NCBI GenBank assembly: GCA_017936765.1
Contig: JAGBEX010000003.1
Location: 62,001-126,000 of the forward strand
DNA from: Clostridia bacterium
GTDB lineage: Bacteria; Bacillota; Clostridia; Christensenellales; Aristaeellaceae
DNA: 64,000 nt
Direction: 5' to 3'
Of this stretch, positions 1 to 8,086 are shown in pieces (within the stretch, counting starts at the first letter, position 1; each line of letters opens with the position of its first letter). A program made the position numbers and the translations under genes. The notes below the pieces were generated by a model. That model saw only the letters and a list, made by a program, of their open reading frames with translations. It ran no database searches and was not told where the DNA came from.

Positions 1-446
1 TCGATATCGACAAGAGCAGCTGGCTGATGTATGTGCTGCCCATCGTGTCCCTGGCGCTGCCCTCTGTGGCTAACCTGATGAAGTGGCTGCGCCGCTACAT
101 GATCGACCAGATGAACTCCGACTACGTGAAGTTTGCCCGCAGCGGCGGCCTGAGCGAGAACGAGATCTTCACCAAGCACATCCTGAAGAACGCCATCATC
201 CCGCTGGTTCACGGCATCCCCGGCACCATCCTGGGCGCCATCACCGGCGCCATCATCACCGAGCGCGTGTACGTTGTGCCTGGCGCAGGTAACCTGCTCA
301 CCAAGGCCATCAATATGTATGATAACGGCGTTATCGTCGGCGTCACGCTGTTCTACGCGCTGCTGTCCATCATCAGCCTCATCCTGGGCGACATCCTCAT
401 GTCCCTGGTTGACCCGCGAATCTCCTTTACATCGAAAGCAAGGTAA
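1..446 (+). CDS. oppB: Peptide ABC transporter permease OppB/DppB (C-terminal part)
   Basis: The reading frame is open from position 3, so the gene begins upstream of the window; about 147 residues are present. It is the C-terminal half of an inner-membrane permease subunit of the Opp/Dpp importer. The cytoplasmic EAA loop that contacts the ATPases is visible (residues around DYVKFARSGGLSENEIF, then HILKNAIIPLV), followed by helices with the usual GAIITERVYVVPGAG stretch and the DP-R end typical of OppB. The next gene starts 7 bp downstream and codes for the partner permease, so it is the upstream visible member of an oppBCDF operon. The solute-binding protein gene is not in the window and may lie further upstream. 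Confidence 0.9.
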   Translation, partial: DIDKSSWLMYVLPIVSLALPSVANLMKWLRRYMIDQMNSDYVKFARSGGLSENEIFTKHILKNAIIPLVHGIPGTILGAITGAIITERVYVVPGAGNLLTKAINMYDNGVIVGVTLFYALLSIISLILGDILMSLVDPRISFTSKAR

Positions 447-452
447 GAGAAT

Positions 453-1430
453 ATGAATGAGAAAATGATCAACCTTGAAGAACTGAATATGTCTGATGAG
501 GAGCTCTTTTCCCGGGTGGACCACAACGACCTGGAATCCGAAAAGATCACCGCTCCCCGCTATTCTTACTGGCGCAGCGTGTTCCGCGTGTTCTTCCGCA
601 AGCGCATCAACATTGTGATCCTGTCCCTGTTTGCGCTGTTGCTGCTGTTTACCTATGTGTATCCGGCCATCGTTCCCTACGACCAGTTTGCCAACCTGAT
701 GGACTCCACCGCCAAGCACCTGACCCCCTCCATGGCCATTGAAAAGTATGGCTTCAACATCGACTGGATCTTCGGTGCTGGTAAGTCTGGCGAGTCCACC
801 TTCTCCGCTGTGTGGAACGGCGCGAAGATCTCCATCTCCATGGCTTTCATCTGCGCTGCCATCAACATGACCATCGGCATCGTGCTGGGCGCCGTGTGGG
901 GCTTCTCCAAGAAGGTCGATATCGTGATGACCGAGGTGTATAACATCATCGGTAACGTGCCGTACGTTCTGCTCATCTCCGTACTGGTGCTGATCTTCTC
1001 TGCCGGCTTCTGGACGATGGTGTTCGCGCTGACGGTGACCGGCTGGCTGGGCATTGCCTACTTTATCCGCACGCAGGTGATCATCATCCGCGACCGCGAA
1101 TACAACCTGGCTTCCCGCTGCCTGGGTACCCCCATCCTGCGCATCGCCATGAAGAACATCCTGCCCTTCATGACCTCCATCATCGTGACCCTGGCCGCCA
1201 CGGAGATCCCCTCCTACATCAGCTATGAGGTGTTCCTGTCCTACATCGGCATGGGTATGTCCGAGATGTCCCTGGGCAAGCTGATCTACGAGGCGGAGAA
1301 CGCCATGCTGACCCCCGGCTGGCAGTTTGAATTCTGGACGCCGGTGGCCGTTGCTTCTATCATCACGGTGGTGCTGTATGTGGTCGGCCAGAACCTGGGC
1401 GACGCATCCGACCCCAGAACCCATATGTGA
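453..1430 (+). CDS. oppC: Peptide ABC transporter permease OppC/DppC
   Basis: A 325-residue second permease of the peptide importer. A charged cytoplasmic N-terminus of about 50 residues precedes the first helix (around residues 50-72, VILSLFALLLLFTYVYP). A large extracytoplasmic loop follows, then five further helices. The EAA motif region (EYNLASRCLGTPILRIAMKNILP split around residues 212-234) and the C-terminal GQNLGDASDPR are typical of the OppC branch. The start ATG at 453 is preceded by a weak AAGAGAAT purine stretch. The stop codon overlaps the ribosome site of the next gene, so translational coupling with oppD is likely. Length and topology are normal for the family. Confidence 0.93.
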   Translation: MNEKMINLEELNMSDEELFSRVDHNDLESEKITAPRYSYWRSVFRVFFRKRINIVILSLFALLLLFTYVYPAIVPYDQFANLMDSTAKHLTPSMAIEKYGFNIDWIFGAGKSGESTFSAVWNGAKISISMAFICAAINMTIGIVLGAVWGFSKKVDIVMTEVYNIIGNVPYVLLISVLVLIFSAGFWTMVFALTVTGWLGIAYFIRTQVIIIRDREYNLASRCLGTPILRIAMKNILPFMTSIIVTLAATEIPSYISYEVFLSYIGMGMSEMSLGKLIYEAENAMLTPGWQFEFWTPVAVASIITVVLYVVGQNLGDASDPRTHM

Positions 1431-1438
1431 GGTGCAGT

Positions 1439-3190
1439 ATGATGGAAGATAAGAAGGTTCTCCTCTCCGTAAAGGATCTGGAGGTCAAGTTCAATGTCCG
1501 CGGCCGTGTGCTGACCGCCATCCGCGGCATTTCCCTGGATATTCTGGAAAACGAGTCCATCGCCATCGTGGGCGAGTCTGGCTCCGGTAAGTCTGTTTTC
1601 ACCAAGACCTTTGCCGGTATGCTGGACGCCAATGGCTTCATCAGCCAGGGCGATGTGATCTTCAACGACGCCGAGCTGGTGGACACCGTTGTGAATATGA
1701 ACGATGCCGCCTGGAAGAAAGTGGCGTCCATCAACGAAAAGCTCAACGAGTATGCCGCCTATGAAAATGGCGCGGCTACCTACAATGCGCTGGCTGCCCT
1801 GGAAAATGAGAAGGTCGCCCGCGCCTCTCTCAGCGCCGAGGAAGCCCAGAAGCTGGACGACGAGATCAGCGAGCTGGTGTTCCAGCGCACCGAGGCCTTC
1901 AACCTGAAGCAGACCTTCGATCCCCACAACGAGAAGGACAAGATCAAGGCTACCGCCAAGCAGATCGCGGACTTCGATGCGAAGATCAAGGCCATGCAGC
2001 AGAGCAAGCAGCAGACCATTGCCGCCCGCAAGAAGGCCGCTGCCGCCGATACTGCCTATCAGCAGGAGTATCAGGCCAAGAAGGCCGAGCTGAAGCAGCG
2101 CTACGAGGGTGAGATCAAGCAGCCCATCTCCGAGGAGAAGCGCGCCCGCAACCAGATCCTGGCCTACGAGGTCTACCTCTCCGTGGGTCGCTATGGCAAG
2201 GTGAAGCGCGACAAGTGCATCAAGCTGCTGCTGGAAGAGCTGCGCAAGGCCATGGTCTGCGGCAAGGATCTCTCCAGCGACGAGGTGGTCAACGCCGTGT
2301 TCGACGCGGTGACCTTCCGCGTGAAGTATCTGGACAAGACCGACGCCCGCCTCCACGGTACCTGCGTGATCAACCTGGCCAAGGTGAAGGACAACAACGA
2401 CTGGACGCAGATCCGCGGCAAGAAGATCGCCACCGTGTTCCAGGATCCCATGACCAGCCTGAACCCCATCATCACCATCGGCAAGCAGATCACCTCCATC
2501 ATCCTCAAGCACCAGCAGTGCTCCGAGGTGGAGGCCCGCACCCGCGCGCTGGAGCTGATGTACAAGGTGGGCATCCCCAATGCGGAGAAGCGCTTTGACG
2601 ACTATCCCTTCCAGTATTCCGGCGGTATGCGTCAGCGCATCGTTATCGCTATCGCCCTGTCCTGCCAGCCCAAGATCCTGATCTGCGACGAACCCACCAC
2701 CGCCCTGGACGTGACCATCCAGGCGCAGATCCTGAAGCTGCTCAAGGACCTGCAGAAGGAATTCAACTACACCATCGTGTTCATTACCCACGACTTGGGC
2801 GTAGTGGCCAACGTGGCCGACCGCGTGGCGGTGATGTATGCTGGCCAGATCGTGGAGCTGGGCAAGGTGGAGGAGGTCTTCTTCGATCCCCGCCATCCCT
2901 ACACCTGGGCGCTGCTGTCCTCGCTGCCCCAGCTGGCGCAGAAGAACACCGTGCTGTATTCCATCACCGGTACGCCCCCGTCCCTGTACAACAAGATCGT
3001 GGGCGATCCCTTTGCGCCCCGTAATCCCTACTGCATGAAGATCGATACCCTGGTGGATCCTCCCATGTTCCAGGTGACGGACACCCACTTTGCCAAGACC
3101 TGGCTGCTGGATCCCCGTGCGCCCAAGGTGGAAAAGCCTGAGATCATCCACAACATCCACGAGAAGCTCATCGAGGCTTTCAACATCTGA
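1439..3190 (+). CDS. oppD: Peptide ABC transporter ATPase OppD with large coiled-coil insertion
   Basis: ATP-binding subunit of the peptide importer, about 583 residues, whereas OppD is normally about 330. Walker A (GESGSGKS, near residues 45-52), Q-loop ([12 protein letters not shown] near 335), signature (YSGGMRQR), Walker B ([12 protein letters not shown]) and the C-terminal oligopeptide domain ([12 protein letters not shown]) are intact. Between Walker A and Q-loop lies an extra segment of about 245 residues (about 78-322). It is rich in A, K, E and Q, predicted mostly helical and coiled-coil, and then becomes a more globular stretch with two Cys. No stop or frame break occurs. I chose ATG 1439 (GAGGTG four bases upstream); ATG 1442 is equally possible, and a GTG at 1427 overlaps the ribosome site. 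What the insertion does is unknown. Confidence 0.9.
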   Translation: MMEDKKVLLSVKDLEVKFNVRGRVLTAIRGISLDILENESIAIVGESGSGKSVFTKTFAGMLDANGFISQGDVIFNDAELVDTVVNMNDAAWKKVASINEKLNEYAAYENGAATYNALAALENEKVARASLSAEEAQKLDDEISELVFQRTEAFNLKQTFDPHNEKDKIKATAKQIADFDAKIKAMQQSKQQTIAARKKAAAADTAYQQEYQAKKAELKQRYEGEIKQPISEEKRARNQILAYEVYLSVGRYGKVKRDKCIKLLLEELRKAMVCGKDLSSDEVVNAVFDAVTFRVKYLDKTDARLHGTCVINLAKVKDNNDWTQIRGKKIATVFQDPMTSLNPIITIGKQITSIILKHQQCSEVEARTRALELMYKVGIPNAEKRFDDYPFQYSGGMRQRIVIAIALSCQPKILICDEPTTALDVTIQAQILKLLKDLQKEFNYTIVFITHDLGVVANVADRVAVMYAGQIVELGKVEEVFFDPRHPYTWALLSSLPQLAQKNTVLYSITGTPPSLYNKIVGDPFAPRNPYCMKIDTLVDPPMFQVTDTHFAKTWLLDPRAPKVEKPEIIHNIHEKLIEAFNI

Positions 3191-3205
3191 TAGGAGGAAT
3201 GACCA

Positions 3206-4495
3206 ATGAATAAGAATCCCGTCAAGGCCTCCCATCTGCCGGAGCATGGCCCCGTGGATGCCAATGGCCGCGAGATTATCCTTTCCATCAAGAATCTTGA
3301 CATCACCTTCGGCAAGGGCGACAACGCCGTGAAGGCCGTCAAGAACGCCAACTTTGATATTTATAAGGGCGAGACCTTCTCCCTGGTGGGCGAGTCCGGT
3401 TCCGGCAAGACCACCATCGGCCGCGCGGTGATCCGTGTGAATCCCTGCGCCGCTGGCGAGATCCAGTACAAGGGTACCAAGATCTCCGGCAAGATCTCCC
3501 GCAAGCTGGACAAGGAAGTGATCCGCAACATCCAGATGGTGTTCCAGGATCCCGCCGCGTCCCTGAACGAGCGCGCCACCGTTGACTACATCATCTCCGA
3601 GGGTCTGTATAACTTCCACCTCTTTGAGAACGAAGCAGACCGCGTGAAGAAGGTGGAGACCATCATCAACGAGGTGGGTCTGCTGCCCGAGCATCTCACC
3701 CGCTATCCCCACGAGTTCTCCGGCGGCCAGCGCCAGCGTATCGGTCTGGCCCGCGCTGCGGTCATGGAGCCTGAGTTCATCATTGCCGACGAACCCATCT
3801 CCGCGCTGGACGTGTCCATCCGCGCCCAGGTGCTGAACCTGATGAAGAAGTTCCAGAAGGAACGCGATATGACCTATCTCTTCATCGCCCACGACCTTTC
3901 CATCGTGCGCTTCATCTCTGACCGCATTGCCGTTATCTACAAGGGCGACATCGTGGAGATCGCCGAGACCAGCGAGCTGTTCGACTACCCGCTGCATCCC
4001 TACACCCGCAGCCTGATCTCCGCCATCCCGATTCCGGATCCCATTCTGGAAAAGAACAAGGTGCTGTTCACCTACGATCCCTCTGTGCATGATTACTCCG
4101 AGGACAAGCCTGAACTGACCGACATCGGCCATGGCCACTTCGTGTTCGGCAACAAGAAGGAGATCGAGAAATACAAGGCGCTGCGCGAGAAGGGTGAACC
4201 CCTCAAGTCCATCACCATCCTGCAGCCTGGCGAGGAGCCTCCCGCCCAGCCCCAGGTGGCACGCGACCTGGATTCCGAGTTCATCAATGCACCCATCCAC
4301 GATACTGGCAGCAAGTGGTACACCTTCCTGTCCTTCCTGCTGCCGCCCCTGGGCTTCATTGCGGGCGCCATCTTCAAAAAGAAGCGCCACATCCGCAACT
4401 TCAAGGCCTGCAAGAAGGGCGCCATCGTGGGTCTGGTCATGTGGGGCGTGGTGCTGGCACTGTTTGCCCTGTTCCTGATCCTGGCCGTGATCTAA
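3206..4495 (+). CDS. oppF: Peptide ABC transporter ATPase OppF with C-terminal membrane tail
   Basis: Second ATPase of the importer, 429 residues; OppF is usually about 320. Walker A (GESGSGKTT), Q-loop ([12 protein letters not shown]), signature (FSGGQRQR), Walker B ([12 protein letters not shown]) and H-loop (FIAHDLS) are intact. After the normal end ([16 protein letters not shown]) comes a hydrophilic linker of about 80 residues. Then come two hydrophobic segments: about residues 371-390 ([16 protein letters not shown]) and 405-428 ([20 protein letters not shown]), separated by a basic KKKRHIRN loop. The tail is in frame with the ATPase, so this ATP-binding subunit looks tethered to the membrane. 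AGGAGG at 3193 lies a suitable distance before ATG 3206. The gene sits 15 bp after oppD. Confidence 0.9.
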   Translation: MNKNPVKASHLPEHGPVDANGREIILSIKNLDITFGKGDNAVKAVKNANFDIYKGETFSLVGESGSGKTTIGRAVIRVNPCAAGEIQYKGTKISGKISRKLDKEVIRNIQMVFQDPAASLNERATVDYIISEGLYNFHLFENEADRVKKVETIINEVGLLPEHLTRYPHEFSGGQRQRIGLARAAVMEPEFIIADEPISALDVSIRAQVLNLMKKFQKERDMTYLFIAHDLSIVRFISDRIAVIYKGDIVEIAETSELFDYPLHPYTRSLISAIPIPDPILEKNKVLFTYDPSVHDYSEDKPELTDIGHGHFVFGNKKEIEKYKALREKGEPLKSITILQPGEEPPAQPQVARDLDSEFINAPIHDTGSKWYTFLSFLLPPLGFIAGAIFKKKRHIRNFKACKKGAIVGLVMWGVVLALFALFLILAVI

Positions 4496-4510
4496 TCCGG
4501 AGAAAACAAC

Positions 4511-5770
4511 ATGAAACGTACTGCCCCCGATCGTACAGCCTATCAGCCCAAGCCCGTTGAACGGGTGGAGGTGCATGAGGGCAATATCAAGGCAAGGATC
4601 ATTCTTTTGATCCTTGCCATTCTGATTGCCGTGATTGCCTTCTCCTTCGCCATCGGCAGCGCCACCAAGGTGGACACCGGCTGGCGGGAGATCGAAGCCG
4701 ACACCGCCGAAATGAACTGCAGCCAGGACTATGAGTTCAACTACTACCTTGGCGGCAGCGGCATTTCCGCCACGGCGGAGATCAAGGCCATCGTAAGCCT
4801 GTACACCCAGGCCACGGAGACCGCCTACCGCGTCTTCAACACCCAGGAGGTCTTTGAAGGGACGAACAATCTCTTCTTCCTCAACCGCAACATCAACACC
4901 CCTGTGCAGGTGGATCCCCTGCTGTACCAGGCCTTTGAGCTGATCCACCGCCTGGAGAGCCGCTATGTGTACCTGGCGCCGGTGTATGCGGAATACCACA
5001 GCCTGTTCTACTGCAACGACGACTGGGAGACTGCTGGTTATGACCCCTATCAGAATGCGGACATGGCCGAGTATTTCCAGCAGGTGGCCGATTTTGCCCG
5101 GGATCCTGCCAGTGTGAACGTGGAGCTGCTGGGCAACAACACCCTGCAGCTGAATGTTTCCGAGGCCTATGCCGCCTTCGCCAAGGAAAACGGCGTGGTG
5201 AACTATGTGGACTTCTACTGGATGAAGGACGCGTTCATCATCGACTACCTGGCGCAGGTCATGGAGGACAACGGCTACAACCGCGGCGCCATTTCCAGCT
5301 ACGATGGCTTTGTCCGCACCCTGAGCGCCGGACAGCTGAGCTATTCCTTCAACCTCTACGACCTTTTGAAGGACAGCACCGCCTGCCAGGCAGCGCGCCT
5401 GACCTACCAGGGCGGCACCAGCCTGGTGCATCTGCACAGCTTCCCGCTGAACGCCCAGAAGGAGCCGTATTACTACCAGTTTGAAGATGGCACCGTGCGC
5501 AGCGCCTACGCCGATCTGGCTGACGGCAAGAGCAAGAGTGCCGTGCCGGTGATGGTGGCTACCTCCCGCACCATGGGCTGCGCGGAGACCCTGCTGCGGC
5601 TTTTGCCCTGCTACGCCACCGATGTGCTGGACGCCGAAGCCCTGCAGGCCCTGGCAGGGGAGGGCATCTACCCGCTGTACAGCCAGGACAGGCGCATCCA
5701 CGCCACCAGCCCGGACGTGCAGATCGACAACGTGCTGGACGGCTATGAAGTGATCAACCCCCAACCGTAA
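4511..5770 (+). CDS. Membrane-anchored protein of the opp operon, possibly degenerate ApbE-like
   Basis: A 419-residue protein with a cytoplasmic N-terminus of about 28 residues, one membrane helix (about 30-50, IILLILAILIAVIAFSFAIG) and a long extracytoplasmic domain. It lies 15 bp after oppF with a GGAGAA ribosome site, so it is in the opp operon. I do not recognise it with certainty. The order of segments resembles FAD:protein FMN transferase (ApbE): an early NINTPVQVDPLLYQAFELIHRLES region, then a beta-strand repeat around NVELLGNNTLQLN, then MKDAFIIDYLAQVMEDNGYNRG followed by a YDGF turn, at the places of the ApbE DLGGIAKGYAVD and GGD motifs. The conserved Gly/Asp signatures are missing, so catalysis is doubtful. 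The fold assignment is inference. Confidence 0.7.
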   Translation: MKRTAPDRTAYQPKPVERVEVHEGNIKARIILLILAILIAVIAFSFAIGSATKVDTGWREIEADTAEMNCSQDYEFNYYLGGSGISATAEIKAIVSLYTQATETAYRVFNTQEVFEGTNNLFFLNRNINTPVQVDPLLYQAFELIHRLESRYVYLAPVYAEYHSLFYCNDDWETAGYDPYQNADMAEYFQQVADFARDPASVNVELLGNNTLQLNVSEAYAAFAKENGVVNYVDFYWMKDAFIIDYLAQVMEDNGYNRGAISSYDGFVRTLSAGQLSYSFNLYDLLKDSTACQAARLTYQGGTSLVHLHSFPLNAQKEPYYYQFEDGTVRSAYADLADGKSKSAVPVMVATSRTMGCAETLLRLLPCYATDVLDAEALQALAGEGIYPLYSQDRRIHATSPDVQIDNVLDGYEVINPQP

Positions 5771-5782
5771 GGAGGAGACAAC

Positions 5783-6170
5783 ATGAACAAGACGCTGAAC
5801 ACCGCCAATGCTCCCGCCGCCATCGGTCCCTATGCCCAGGGCGTGCAGGCTGGCAACATGGTTTTTGTTTCCGGGCAGCTGCCCATCGTGCCTGCCACGG
5901 GCGAACTGCACACCGGCACCGTGGGTGAAATGACCTGCCAGAGCATGAACAACATCGCGGCCATCCTGGCCGAGGCGGGCTGCACCCTGGCCGACGTGGT
6001 CAAAACCACCATCTTCCTCAAAGACCTGAACGACTTCGCCGAGGTCAACGCCGCCTACGCCACCTTCTTCCCCGAAAATCCCCCCCGCCCGCGCCTGCGT
6101 CCAGGTCGCCAAGCTCCCCAAAGACGCCCGCGTCGAGATCGAGGCCATCGCGGTCAGGGCTCTGCCCTGA
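5783..6170 (+). pseudogene. ridA: RidA family enamine/imine deaminase, frameshifted at a 7-C tract
   Basis: The first ~99 codons encode a clear RidA/YjgF/UK114 protein (SGQLPIVPATGEL, NNIAAILAEAG, VVKTTIFLKDLNDF, YATFFPENPP), which hydrolyses reactive enamines and imines from PLP enzymes. A run of seven C at 6080-6086 shifts the frame. As read, translation continues out of frame to 6316 with unrelated sequence. Removing one C restores the family C-terminus (PPARACVQVAKLPKDARVEIE) with the active-site Arg and a stop at 6168-6170, giving 128 residues, the normal length. It is therefore a sequencing error, a recent inactivation or a slippage site. AGGAGG precedes ATG 5783. The last codons and stop lie in a palindromic repeat. 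Confidence 0.85.
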
Positions 6171-6260
6171 CAACCCGGCAGAGGGCGCTGCCCTCTGCAC
6201 TCCCGCCAGAGGCTCTGCCTCTGGACTCCGCGAAGGGTCTTCGACCCTTTCGAAACCCAT
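6153..6260 (+). repeat. Intergenic repeat module A (four short hairpins), copy 1
   Basis: Four consecutive near-perfect palindromes with 3-base loops: 6153-6171 (GTCAGGGC/GCCCTGAC), 6178-6198 (GCAGAGGGC/GCCCTCTGC), 6206-6224 (CCAGAGGC/GCCTCTGG) and 6231-6252 (CGAAGGGTC/GACCCTTTCG). The 33 bases 6228-6260 are identical to the reverse complement of 57746-57778. A shuffled version lies at 32065-32153. The repeat supplies the ridA stop codon and may act as a transcript-end hairpin. Confidence 0.85.
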
Positions 6261-6292
6261 CCTGTGATAGCATACAGGGTGGGTTTTCCTTT

Positions 6293-6389
6293 GGGGTCAC
6301 GGCGCATAACGGATGAGCCGCGACGCGGGGCAGCGGCCAAAAGGCTCCCTCCCCGAGGAAGCTGTCAGCGCTTGCGCTGACTGAGGGAG
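6293..6389 (+). repeat. Intergenic repeat linker plus module B, copy 1
   Basis: Begins with GGGGTCACGGCGC and contains GCCGCGACGC, then a GGCTCCC...GGGAG type stem and the 26-base core 6359-6384 (AGCTGTCAGCG...CTGACTGAG, a GCGC-centred palindrome). Linker and core recur in the same order after module A, in reverse orientation, at 57620-57745. Together they form a composite repeat of roughly 230 bp. Confidence 0.8.
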
Positions 6390-6431
6390 TGGTTCTGCCA
6401 CTTGCCTCAACGCCTACCTTTTCCCCGCAAA

Positions 6432-6500
6432 TGTAGGGGCGATCTGCGATCGCCCGCCCGTACCACAAACTAAATTCCGCATTCCGAATTCTAAATTGCA
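6432..6500. repeat. Intergenic repeat modules C and D (partial), copy 1
   Basis: Module C (6432-6457) is a hairpin TGTAGGGGCGATC/GATCGCCCGC; a diverged copy is at 32178-32203. Module D (6472-6499) is a short AT-rich stretch of AATTCCG/CATTCCG units; fuller copies are at 32379-32421 and 60558-60600. No gene is evident between 6172 and 6547. Confidence 0.7.
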
Positions 6501-6524
6501 TTCCATGCAAAATTGTGCTATCTT
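6496..6524 (+). promoter_or_regulatory. Sigma-A promoter upstream of the O-antigen-ligase-like gene
   Basis: TTGCAT (6496-6501), a 17-bp spacer and TATCTT (6519-6524). The -35 box abuts repeat module D. GGAGGTG follows just before ATG 6548. Confidence 0.55.
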
Positions 6525-6547
6525 GAAGAAAACACGGAGGTGACGCT

Positions 6548-8086
6548 ATGCAGCGCAAGGAACCCGCCTGGCCGGGCATCATAACCACGGTGCTGGGTGC
6601 ATTGTGGCTGGGGGTGTTTCCCCTGTGGCAGGATTTGAGCTACACCCACATCACCCGCGCCAAATGGCTGGGGATGCTGGTGCTGACCGGCGTCACGGTG
6701 GTGGCGGTGCTGCTGTGCGTGCTGGTTTTGGCTGCGAAAAAGCAGCTTCGGCAGGTGCTGCGGTGGCATCCGGTGCAGCTGCTGGCGGTGGGATACTTTG
6801 CCTGGGTGGCGCTGAGTGCGCTGCTGGGCGAATGGGCTGGCACCCTCAACGCCCAGGGGCAGCGCGTGGTGTGGATGGGTGCCATCCGCTACGAGGGTCT
6901 GCTGACGCACCTTTGTTACGCTGCGGTGTTTCTTTGTATGAGCCTCTTCCCGCCGCGGATGAAGGCGGTGCTGGCTGCGGCCTCGACGGCGCTGATGCTG
7001 TTTGCCGGTGTGGTGGCGCTGCAATATGCTGGCGTCAACGTGCTGGGGCTGTATCCGGCGGGGCGCAGCATCTATGCGAATTATGAATTTCAAGGCACCA
7101 TCGGCAATATCGATATGGTCAGCGGCTATCTCTCCCTGCTGGTGCCGCTGCTGCTGGGTGCTTTTGTGACCCGGGAAAAGGGCGGCTGGCATCTGCTGGC
7201 GGCGGGCAGCCTGGGAGCGGCGCTGGAGTGGTGCATGGAGGTGCAGAGCGGGCTGATCGCGCTGCTTCTCCTGTGCGGTCTGCTGGTGCTGCTGGCGCTG
7301 CGCTTTCCGGCGTTTCGCAGGCGGGCTTGCCTGGCGCTGGCGGGCATTGCGGCGGGGCTTGCCCTGCGGGGGATGCTCTTTCTCCCGTGGCTGGACAGCA
7401 CCACGCCCCGTGCGGTGCAGCCGGTGGTCTTCACCATGACGGACAAGGCCCTTGCGGGCGTTATCGCCGTGGCGGTGCTGATGGTGGCGGCAGACATCTT
7501 CCGTCGGCATCCCGGCAAGGCCATGCCGGGGAAGGGCATCCTGTGCCTGGTGCTGGTGGCGGCGGTGCTGGCGGTGACGGTGGTGGCCGTGCTGCCTGTG
7601 CCGCAAACTGCGGGCGGCCTGTATGAGCTGCACGAGATCCTCCATGGCCGCCCCCAGGATCAATTCGGCTCCTGGCGGCTGGGCGCATGGCGCCATACCC
7701 TGGACATGAGCCGGGACAGCCTGATCTTCGGCAATGGGCCGGACACCTTCTACTATGCTCTGCGGGAGCATTTGCAGCAGCTGGGCGCTTCCCTGGGGGA
7801 GAACTTCGACAATCCCCACAACGAATACGTGGCCATCTTCAGCAACAATGGCTTGCCCGCGCTGCTGCTGTACTTGACGCTGCTGGCGGGCGTGCTGGCG
7901 GCCTGCCTCAGGGCAAAGCAATGGGCGCTGGCGCTGGCCGTGGGCTGCTATGCCATGCAGGGGTTCTTCTCCTTCAGCATCTGTCTGGTAAGCCCCATGT
8001 TCTGGTCGGTGATGGGCATGGCCGTTGCACAGTTGCAGAGTGAACCAAAACGTGCTATCATCGGTGATGAGGTGAACGAACATTGA
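6548..8086 (+). CDS. O-antigen ligase/polymerase-like (Wzy_C) membrane protein
   Basis: A 512-residue polytopic membrane protein with about 11-12 hydrophobic helices. The long loop before the last helices carries the family hallmark PHNEYVAIFSNNGLP (about residues 426-440), preceded by SRDSLIFGNGPDTFYYALREH, as in the O-antigen ligase/Wzy_C family. These proteins polymerise or ligate lipid-linked oligosaccharides on the outer face of the membrane. In a monoderm organism it may act on exopolysaccharide, teichoic-type polymer or glycosylated proteins. No glycosyltransferase genes flank it, so the substrate cannot be inferred. GGAGGTGACGCT precedes the start. The stop overlaps the TTG start of the next gene (TTGA), indicating coupling. 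Confidence 0.8.
   Translation: MQRKEPAWPGIITTVLGALWLGVFPLWQDLSYTHITRAKWLGMLVLTGVTVVAVLLCVLVLAAKKQLRQVLRWHPVQLLAVGYFAWVALSALLGEWAGTLNAQGQRVVWMGAIRYEGLLTHLCYAAVFLCMSLFPPRMKAVLAAASTALMLFAGVVALQYAGVNVLGLYPAGRSIYANYEFQGTIGNIDMVSGYLSLLVPLLLGAFVTREKGGWHLLAAGSLGAALEWCMEVQSGLIALLLLCGLLVLLALRFPAFRRRACLALAGIAAGLALRGMLFLPWLDSTTPRAVQPVVFTMTDKALAGVIAVAVLMVAADIFRRHPGKAMPGKGILCLVLVAAVLAVTVVAVLPVPQTAGGLYELHEILHGRPQDQFGSWRLGAWRHTLDMSRDSLIFGNGPDTFYYALREHLQQLGASLGENFDNPHNEYVAIFSNNGLPALLLYLTLLAGVLAACLRAKQWALALAVGCYAMQGFFSFSICLVSPMFWSVMGMAVAQLQSEPKRAIIGDEVNEH

Noticed and set aside
4240..4495. OppF membrane tail as a separate gene or assembly fusion
   Set aside because: The frame is continuous with the ATPase, with no stop, no internal ribosome site and the same codon use.
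1286..6340. 1684-codon open frame on the minus strand across the opp operon
   Set aside because: It mirrors oppC to ridA in the opposite strand; GC-rich codon bias leaves this frame free of stops. No family motifs, very His/Gly/Val/Leu-rich, no ribosome site.
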